Source: Neocallimastix lanati (nom. inval.) (taxonomy: Eukaryota; Neocallimastigomycota; Neocallimastigomycetes; Neocallimastigales; Neocallimastigaceae). Taken from it: DNA of 15,000 bases. Location of the stretch: the NCBI GenBank assembly GCA_016946835.1, contig JACVTC010000010.1, forward strand, positions 322,501-337,500, written 5' to 3'. The position numbers and the translations under genes are program-made. Below, one piece after another: positions 9,846 through 15,000 of this stretch (within the stretch, counting starts at the first letter, position 1; each line of letters begins with the position of its first letter). The notes under the pieces are model-generated. The model was not told the DNA's origin. It was given only the letters and a program-made list of their open reading frames with translations, and ran no database searches.

Positions 9846-10200
9846 CAATACTATAAATCAAATTGAATAAGAAATATATATATGTATGTATTTCTTTTTC
9901 ATTAATAAAAATTAATAATTATAATAATCAAATAAATTAATAAATTAATAAATAAATTAATAATAAAGTTAAAAAAAAAAAAAAGTCATCTTTGTTATTT
10001 TTTATGTTTTAATTTTTATGTTTTAATTTTTATTTTTTTTTTTTATTTTTATTTATTTATTTTTTTTTTTTTCCGTAGTTATTTTTATAATTGTTTTGTT
10101 ATGTTTTAATATTAAATAGAGGTAATATGTAATCTCGAAAAAAAAAAAAAAAAAAAAAAAAAATTGGATTTTACTAAAAGTTATATTTTTATATTCTTTT

Positions 10201-10282
10201 GTTATTATTATTATTATTATGATTATTATTGTTATCATTATTATCATTATTATCATTATTATTATTATTCCTTCTTTTTATA

Positions 10283-10319
<37 letters not shown>

Positions 10320-10350
10320 TATCATTATCATTATCATTATCATTATTATG
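10201..10350. repeat. ATT/ATC microsatellites around a 33-base T run
   Basis: Imperfect ATT/ATC/GTT triplets (about 10201-10269) lead to a T run at 10285-10317, and then to four ATCATT hexamers (10321-10344). The array stops a few bases before the 36-base palindrome and so forms the left border of the repeat-poor island. Confidence 0.9.
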
Positions 10351-10355
10351 AAGAA

Positions 10356-10391
10356 TTTAATCTAGTCTATATATATATAGACTGGATTAAA
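10356..10391. repeat. 36-bp near-perfect palindrome at the island border
   Basis: The left arm TTTAATCTAGTCTATATA pairs with the right arm TATATAGACTGGATTAAA at 17 of 18 positions; the exception is a T/C difference at the eighth base. It contains G and C at conserved arm positions, unlike the AT palindromes elsewhere. It falls exactly where homopolymer-rich DNA gives way to the island at 10391-11782. That placement suggests a terminal structure of an element, which is an inference. Confidence 0.7.
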
Positions 10392-10624
10392 GTCACGTGA
10401 TTAATATATATAGTGAAATATATTGCACACATAGTTACATATATGATGTATATGTGTATTCTGAGAGTATTTTAATAAATAACAAACATATAAGTATTCT
10501 GCTAGTTTTATATATTTCTAATAGTATTGAAATACAGTGTATATGCATAAGCAGCATTTGAACAATAACAACAAAATATATGATAGATAAGTTGGTTGCA
10601 TGCCTCAGCTAATTAACAACAATA

Positions 10625-10738
10625 AATATGCAACTATTTATGTTGATATTTGATCGATATATATTTAACAATATATATTCAAATCTGCTAATTTAGTTAA
10701 TTAATTATATCAATGTATGTGTTCAATAGTTGCATATT
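10625..10738. repeat. Perfect 14-bp inverted repeat within the island
   Basis: AATATGCAACTATT (10625-10638) is the exact reverse complement of AATAGTTGCATATT (10725-10738). A second, outer pair exists: ATTTGAACAA (starting near 10556) and TTGTTCAAAT (ending near 10766). Together they suggest a long, eroded, nested inverted repeat of roughly 210 bases. Confidence 0.65.
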
Positions 10739-10882
10739 AATATCAGCAATAGATGTTGTTCAAATATATATACTAACGTATATGTTATTTATAAAATGAT
10801 TTTGTATTTTAGTTTATTTAACTAGTTACTGATACTGGATTGTTGCTTTAATACCTACATATATATTGTTAAATGTAATTAA

Positions 10883-10971
10883 TTTTAGCATAAAATAACT
10901 ATTCAAACCTGGTTTTAGCATAAATATGCTATTGAATACCAGTCTGATTTTAATACTAGTTTTTGTATAAA
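10883..10971 (+). repeat. Diverged tandem repeats beginning TTTTAGCATAAA
   Basis: TTTTAGCATAAA starts at 10883 and again exactly 30 bases later at 10913. The two copies continue in parallel (ATAACTATTCAAACCTGG against TATGCTATTGAATACCAG). A weaker copy, TTTTTGTATAAA, starts at 10960, and an isolated one lies at about 11483. This is a decayed short-period repeat confined to the island. Confidence 0.6.
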
Positions 10972-11325
10972 TAGGCATCCAAATATATAATAATATAAAA
11001 AATCACGTGATATATATATTTTATAGACACTATAACAGTATTAAAAGACAATAAAATAAAAGTATAAAATAATAGTTAAATATAATAAAAATAATAGTTA
11101 AATAACAATATTAAAATAAACATAAAATAACAGTAATTAAATACTAAAATAATAGTTTATATAATAATAATAATGATGTATTAACTGTTTTACAATATTC
11201 AGTACATATAACAACTACTACTATTTGCAATGATAACAACATTAATTCATATTTTGAAATATACAGCAATATTATTATGCTATTTATACACTGAATATGC
11301 AAGTTTATCATGCAGCATATATTGC

Positions 11326-11392
11326 AATATCCTAGCTAGTGATATTACACATGTTAGTTATTATTTGCATGATAGTACAATATCTGTTTAGT

Positions 11393-11432
<40 letters not shown>

Positions 11433-11454
11433 ACTACAAACTAGCTAGGATATT
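11326..11454. repeat. Perfect 15-bp inverted repeat flanking a TA tract
   Basis: AATATCCTAGCTAGT (11326-11340) and ACTAGCTAGGATATT (11440-11454) are exact reverse complements. The stem continues for four more pairs (TTGC/GCAA) after a one-base bulge. Between them lies a pure TA tract (11396-11429). A 19-pair stem with several G:C pairs is not expected by chance in this composition. Confidence 0.75.
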
Positions 11455-11683
11455 AGCAAAACAACTAATCAATACATGCATATTTTAGCATAAAATTGAA
11501 TATCATTAAAATAACAATAACTATAATAATAATGTTCTGTTATAATAACTGCTGTTTATGTTAAAAATAGGCATACAGTTGCATATATCTGATATATATT
11601 AGATAACTAATGCTAGTATATGTTAATATTACAATAACTTATATAAATACATATATATGTTATAGTTTGTATAAATAATATGC

Positions 11684-12040
11684 TTATAAATAAAATAAAA
11701 TGTTTAATGTTGTATATATGCATAGGTTGTTGTAATTATCATACTTTTTATAGTTTACATATAATATAAAAGACATGTGACTGCGAGAGGGTAGGACAAT
11801 ATAGGACCTCATTTCCTCTATTCTCTCCCTTAAATGTACTAGACTCTCATTGAATTCTTCATCATACCATTTTGATGAAGATGCGGACCTCTCTCTAAGC
11901 AAGGCAAATATGAAAGGAAAGACAATCCTTATACCCCACTTTATACAAAGGTCTACTTTTTTTTTTTTTTTTTTTTTTTTTTGGGGTGATCTCTCTTGAA
12001 CCATCATCGAGGGAGAAAGGAAACAACTAGCATAAACCAC
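11684..12040 (-). pseudogene. Unrecognised GC-richer reading frame, split by a 26-base homopolymer
   Basis: On the minus strand a frame opens right after a TAG at the right end and stays open for 118 codons. The first codon is GTG, so there is no normal start; the first ATG codons are about ten residues in (SPSMMVQERS). The part from about 12037 to 11770 is clearly richer in G and C than any other spacer DNA. It encodes plausible protein such as KWYDEEFNESLVHLRERIEE, a charged helix. A run of 26 T on the plus strand (11957-11982) inserts eight lysines, and the frame then passes into the AT-rich island, where the last 30 residues look non-coding. I recognise no family. It may be an internal exon (the frame follows TTTAG, a possible splice acceptor), a captured gene fragment, or the coding remnant of the adjoining element. 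An intact gene is unlikely. Confidence 0.35.
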
Positions 12041-12103
12041 CTAAATTCTACAATTTCTCTTTAAAATATTACTTTTCAATATTAGTATTAATATTAAATC
12101 ATA

Positions 12104-12260
12104 GATTTTTTTTTTTTTTTTTTTTTTAATTTTGAATAATAAATAATTATATTTATTTTAATTAAATAATAATTAAACTGAATAAAATCTAATAATATTA
12201 TATAAATATATAAATATATAAATATATATATATATATATATTTTTTTTTGTGTGTGTGTT
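12104..12260. repeat. Poly-T, AAATATAT array, TA tract, poly-T and GT tract
   Basis: A T run of about 24 (12104-12127) is followed by AT-rich sequence, then AAATATAT units and a TA tract (about 12200-12240), about ten T and five GT units (about 12241-12259). Homopolymers resume here after the island and its adjoining frame. Confidence 0.85.
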
Positions 12261-12284
12261 TTATTTACGTTAATAGTGCTATTA

Positions 12285-12394
12285 GGACCCGAACCATACC
12301 AGAAGAAGTTTATTATATATCCTAAAAACTTTCTTTATAAAAAAAAAAAAAAAAAAAAAAAATTCTTCTACGATAACATTAACCATTTGAGTTA
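12285..12394 (-). ncRNA. Decayed tRNA-like sequence with A and B boxes
   Basis: On the minus strand TAACTCAAATGG (12394-12383) matches the RNA polymerase III A-box pattern TRGYNNARNNGG at all fixed positions but one. GGTTCGGGTCC (12295-12285) matches the B-box GGTTCGANTCC at all fixed positions but one. Order and orientation are right for a tRNA gene. The 3' side cannot close an acceptor stem with the 5' side, and the D and T stems are broken by mismatches. About 90 bases separate the boxes, including a run of about 24 T that would end polymerase III transcription. An AGAAGAA/TTCTTCT pair (12301-12307, 12363-12369) and an ATTAAC/GTTAAT hairpin (12378-12396) lie inside. It is probably a tRNA pseudogene or a tRNA-derived short interspersed element. 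Confidence 0.3.
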
Positions 12395-12399
12395 ATCCT

Positions 12400-12933
12400 T
12401 TAGAAATATATTACTTTTTTTTTTTTAACATATTAATTAAAAAAAAAAAAAAAAAGTCGAAGAGGTATTAATAATATATAATAATAAAGGAAAAGTATAA
12501 ATATATATTAATTTATTATATTTATACAAAGATATAAGAAACAAAATAATCTTTTAGTATTATTTTTAATATGATTTATAATTTGTTTAATTTATATATA
12601 AAGTTAAATTATAATATATGATTAAATATATTGTGCAACCTTAATAAAATAAAGTAGCTTTAAATCTTAAAATTTAAAAAAAATTTTTTTAATCATCTTT
12701 TCTATAGAGTACAATTTGTAATAGTGAAAAAGAATTATTAATTCATATATTTTAAAAAATAATAATAATAATAAATAATATAAATAAAAATTATAAATAA
12801 GTTAATTAATACAAAATAGTGATAAAAATAAATAGTATAAATATTAAGAAAAAAAAAAAATAACACTCGTTTATTAATTTTTACTATTATATAATTAAAA
12901 AAAATTTCTTTATATTTCTAAATAAATCATTAA
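12400..12933. other. AT-rich spacer without recognisable genes
   Basis: The stretch has A runs, AAT triplets (about 12760-12780) and TATA-like DNA. A nine-pair hairpin, TAAATCATT/AATGATTTA, lies at 12923-12942 and overlaps the start of the next open stretch. I see no coding or RNA signal otherwise. Confidence 0.6.
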
Positions 12934-13143
12934 AATGATTTATCATATGGTATTGATAAAAATTCGTTCTTACTAATAATCGTATATAATTGCTCTGTCA
13001 GTCTTTATAAATTATATAAATATTGCATTATTTTTAATGATTGCTTATATATATATTTAAGGAATGTTCCACAATACTTGACTTGTTTTAATAAACTGCA
13101 TTACTGCTTATTCAGTATAAAAAAAAAAAAAAAAAATACATAA
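12934..13143 (+). pseudogene. Stop-free stretch, possibly an eroded ankyrin fragment
   Basis: After a TAA at 12931-12933 one plus-strand frame stays open for 69 codons, with no ATG at its start. The first half includes YGIDKNSFLLIIVYNCSVSL, which has the spacing of an ankyrin helix pair (K-N-S-x-L-L-x-x-V-Y-N). The second half (NVPQYLTCFNKLHYCLFSI) has no obvious pattern, and the frame ends in an A run. The base composition is more mixed than the flanks. A chance open frame of this length is possible in a window this size, so I hold the ankyrin reading loosely. Confidence 0.2.
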
Positions 13144-13424
13144 AAGTATTTAAAGTTATTTAAATTTGAAAAAAAAAATAAAAAAAATAATAATAATAAA
13201 ATACTTTATACTTATTAAATGTTATATGTACAGTTAATGCAATTTAGAAGAAATTAAAATCTAAATTTATATTATATTAACTTAAAATTTAAAAAAAAAC
13301 CTTAAGGATGAATTCTTTTATTAAAACATTAAAAGAATAGAATAAAAAAAAAAAAAAGAATTATTAAAAAGAATTATTAAATAATAAACATAGAATAGAT
13401 ATAATCAATCAAAACTATTAATTT

Positions 13425-13461
<37 letters not shown>

Positions 13462-13612
13462 TAAAATAAAATATTTTTACAATATATTTATAAATATATG
13501 AATCAAATCATATTATGAAGAAATAATAATTAATTTTGGTGTATAACTGAAATTTTTTTAAATCAAAAAGTAAATAATTGTATTTTATTCTTTCGTAATA
13601 ATGAAGTGTTAA
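13144..13612. other. AT-rich spacer between the two possible ankyrin relics
   Basis: I see no gene. It contains a T run of 33 (13427-13459), an inverted pair ATTCTTTTA/TAAAAGAAT near 13311-13337, and two tandem copies of GAATTATTAAA(AA) near 13358-13381. Confidence 0.6.
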
Positions 13613-14004
13613 TTCACTATTATAATATCAATAATAGAAAATGCTCGTGTCAACGTTCCTAAAATCGATAAGGATGATTTTAGTGTTTTAATAACAATAA
13701 ATTTATATAAGCCAATAATAATAAAAAAAAAAGCATATCTGAATGTTGTGTTAATTAACAAATAATAAAAGAATTAATTATTCTCTATTTAATAAAGATG
13801 ATAATATTACTGTTGATAATAAAAAAAAAAAAAAGATCAAAAATTTAAAAGTTTGATAGACTAAAATATGAAGAAGACAGCTTAATCCAATGAAATAGTA
13901 TTATTGAAAAGAGATAAATAAATAAAAAAAAACTTACATTAGTACTTTTGAATACTCTTGGGAAAAATATTCTTGTCTTCAAGTTATTAAAATTAATTAT
14001 ATAA
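13613..14004 (+). pseudogene. Decayed ankyrin-repeat gene fragment
   Basis: Several phrases in different plus-strand frames read like pieces of ankyrin repeats in natural order. From 13637 the frame gives ENARVNVPKIDKDDFSVLIT and then NLYKPIII, which fits the end of one unit (GAxVN, with the glycine lost) and the start of the next (DKDDFSxLI); a stop follows at 13763-13765. A shifted frame gives LFNKDDNITVDNK near 13786-13824. Near 13868 another reads YEEDSLIQ, then a stop, then NSIIEKR. From 13951 another reads NTLGKNILVFKLL. The codons resemble those of the intact gene upstream (GCT, CGT, GTC, AAC, GTT). There is no start codon, and the frame changes at least three times, often next to A runs, so the fragment cannot make a protein. 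The most likely origin is a dead paralogue of the ankyrin family. No single phrase is proof by itself. Confidence 0.42.
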
Positions 14005-14451
14005 TTTAAATATCAAGTTATTAGATCATTAATATTAGATTAATTTTATTTATCTTATTATTAAAAATAGCATATGTCATAATTTATGATAATTTTTTTT
14101 TTATTATAGTCGAAGTAAAAAAAAAAATAATAATAATAATGATATTAAATTTATTGATAATTATTTTAATTAAATAATTACTTAGTCCATAATATACTTA
14201 GATTAACTTTAAAATGTAAATAATGATCAATTAAATAAAAATATTTATATAACTGTTAAAAAAAAAAAAAAAAAAAAGAATAGAAAATTTATTAAATATC
14301 TAACCTTAAAAAAAAAAAATTTGTTACAAAAAAAAAAAAAAAAAAAAAAAAAATTTTTATTTATTTTTTAATTTATTTTTAAAATATTATAGTTTTTTTG
14401 TTTATAGTTTTAATTTTATTTGAAACTTTAATTTTAATAATAATATATACA

Positions 14452-14494
<43 letters not shown>

Positions 14495-14951
14495 TATATA
14501 CTTGTTATGAAAGATATTTTAGATTGATGAAAAATATTTTAAAATTCAAAATAAAAATAAAATAAAATTTATATTAATAATTATTAAACATTTTTTTTTT
14601 TTTTTTTATTTTATTTTTCGTTAACAACAACATATACTAATTTTATTTAGAGTTCTTTTTTATTTTATTTTTACTTTATTTTATTTCTTATTTTTATTAT
14701 TATTACTTTTTTTTTTTTTTTTTTTTTATTATTATAATATTTTATTTTATTTATATTTATTTATATATATTATAATAAATAATAAAAAAAATAAAAAATA
14801 AATGGTATCAAATAAATAATATTTATAAAAGTAATAATAATAAAAGTAAAAATAAAAATACAAATAAAAGTGTAAAAAAAAAATAGGAATTATATTGAAT
14901 TAAAAGTAAACTACAAGAATTAAAAAAAAAAAAAAAAAAAAAATAAAAAAA
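14005..14951. other. AT-rich flank before the right-edge gene
   Basis: I see no gene. The stretch carries A runs (14328-14353 is the longest), a T28 run directly joined to an A11 run (14456-14494), T runs near 14591-14607 and 14707-14727, and ATTTT/ATTT low complexity. The promoter of the gene starting at 14952 should lie at its right end, but no element stands out from the background. Confidence 0.6.
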
Positions 14952-15000
14952 ATGTTGAAATCAAAATATAGAAGAAATGATCAGGAATTAAGTGAGCCCG
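14952..15000 (+). CDS. Start of a further gene (partial, 5' end only)
   Basis: An ATG in an A-rich context (AAAAAAAATGTTG) opens a frame that continues past the right edge. The 16 complete codons read MLKSKYRRNDQELSEP. The bases from 14967 onward suddenly include many G and C (GATCAGGAATTAAGTGAGCCCG), unlike the spacer, as at the start of the ankyrin gene. The segment is polar and basic with no signal peptide, so the product probably begins as an intracellular protein. It is far too short to assign a family. It has the same direction as the ankyrin gene. Confidence 0.5.
   Translation, partial: MLKSKYRRNDQELSEP

Larger units (their letters stand above)
9301..10200. other. AT-rich spacer after the ankyrin gene
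   Basis: I see no gene. The stretch is A-rich on the plus strand, while the spacer before the gene has more T runs. It holds a short tandem repeat (9358-9437), two very long A runs (listed separately), and another A run at about 10139-10163. The minus-strand open frame at about 10053-10256 is poly-Ile, Met and Phe from microsatellite and T-run DNA and is not a gene. Confidence 0.65.
10391..11782. mobile_element. Possible non-autonomous mobile element or repeat island
   Basis: About 1.4 kb of AT-rich DNA has no A or T run longer than about six, although such runs occur every 100 to 200 bases in the other spacers. It has its own vocabulary (TTTTAGCATAAA, CTAGCTAG, TATGCAAC, GCATATATC), two TCACGTGA palindromes (10393-10400, 11003-11010), perfect inverted repeats and almost no open frames. 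The ends AGTCACGTG (10391-10399) and CATGTGACT (11774-11782) are inverted copies at 8 of 9 positions and could be short terminal repeats. I find no flanking target duplication (ATTAA against GCGAG) and no transposase, so the limits are uncertain. Alternatives are a diverged satellite, part of a larger element that includes the adjoining minus-strand frame, or a structural chromosome region. Confidence 0.35.

Noticed and set aside
10053-10256. 67-codon minus-strand open frame
   Set aside because: It is made of ATT/ATC triplets and an A run on the plus strand (Ile, Met, Phe), with no protein-like segment.
10391-11782. CRISPR-like or phage-like array in the island
   Set aside because: Repeats are few, diverged and unevenly spaced (30 and 47 bases), and the organism appears to be eukaryotic.

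Overview
The window is extremely AT-rich nuclear DNA with one long intronless gene, long non-coding stretches full of A/T homopolymers and AAT-type microsatellites, and traces of other genes. The best fit is an anaerobic gut fungus (Neocallimastigomycota). The reasons are the very AT-rich spacers, a very large ankyrin-repeat protein in a single exon, a neighbouring gene that starts with a secretion signal, and A-rich start contexts without bacterial spacing. A dictyostelid-like amoeba is the main alternative. I infer this from style; no marker gene in the window settles it.

Layout. At the left edge (1-53, minus) lies the first part of a gene whose protein begins with a typical signal peptide. 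The rest is outside the window. Positions 54-5475 are non-coding, with a very long AAT microsatellite (1499-1856), pentanucleotide arrays, several clean hairpins and a perfect 20-base palindrome. The intact gene (5476-9228, plus) encodes a 1250-residue protein built almost entirely of ankyrin repeats, with an EF-hand-like acidic loop between two of them and an acidic C-terminal tail without repeats. After it come homopolymers, a small tandem repeat and microsatellites up to about 10355.

From about 10356 to 11782 the texture changes sharply. An imperfect 36-base palindrome is followed by about 1.4 kb with no homopolymer run longer than about six. This stretch has perfect inverted repeats, dispersed copies of a short motif and two TCACGTGA palindromes, so it looks like an old mobile element or repeat island. 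It adjoins a GC-richer patch (about 11770-12040) that holds an unrecognised minus-strand reading frame interrupted by 26 Ts. Just beyond is a decayed tRNA-like sequence with recognisable A and B boxes (12285-12394, minus).

The right part is mostly low-complexity DNA. It contains phrases that read like broken ankyrin repeats (13613-14004, perhaps also 12934-13143), which suggests a dead paralogue near the living gene. The last 49 bases (14952-15000, plus) appear to start another gene.

The genes do not form an operon or an obvious pathway. The ankyrin protein is probably an intracellular binding scaffold, the left-edge gene product is probably secreted, and the right-edge gene is too short to judge. 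I see no clear new multi-gene system. The best leads are the compositional island with its adjoining reading frame, the EF-hand-like insertion, and the decayed ankyrin locus.
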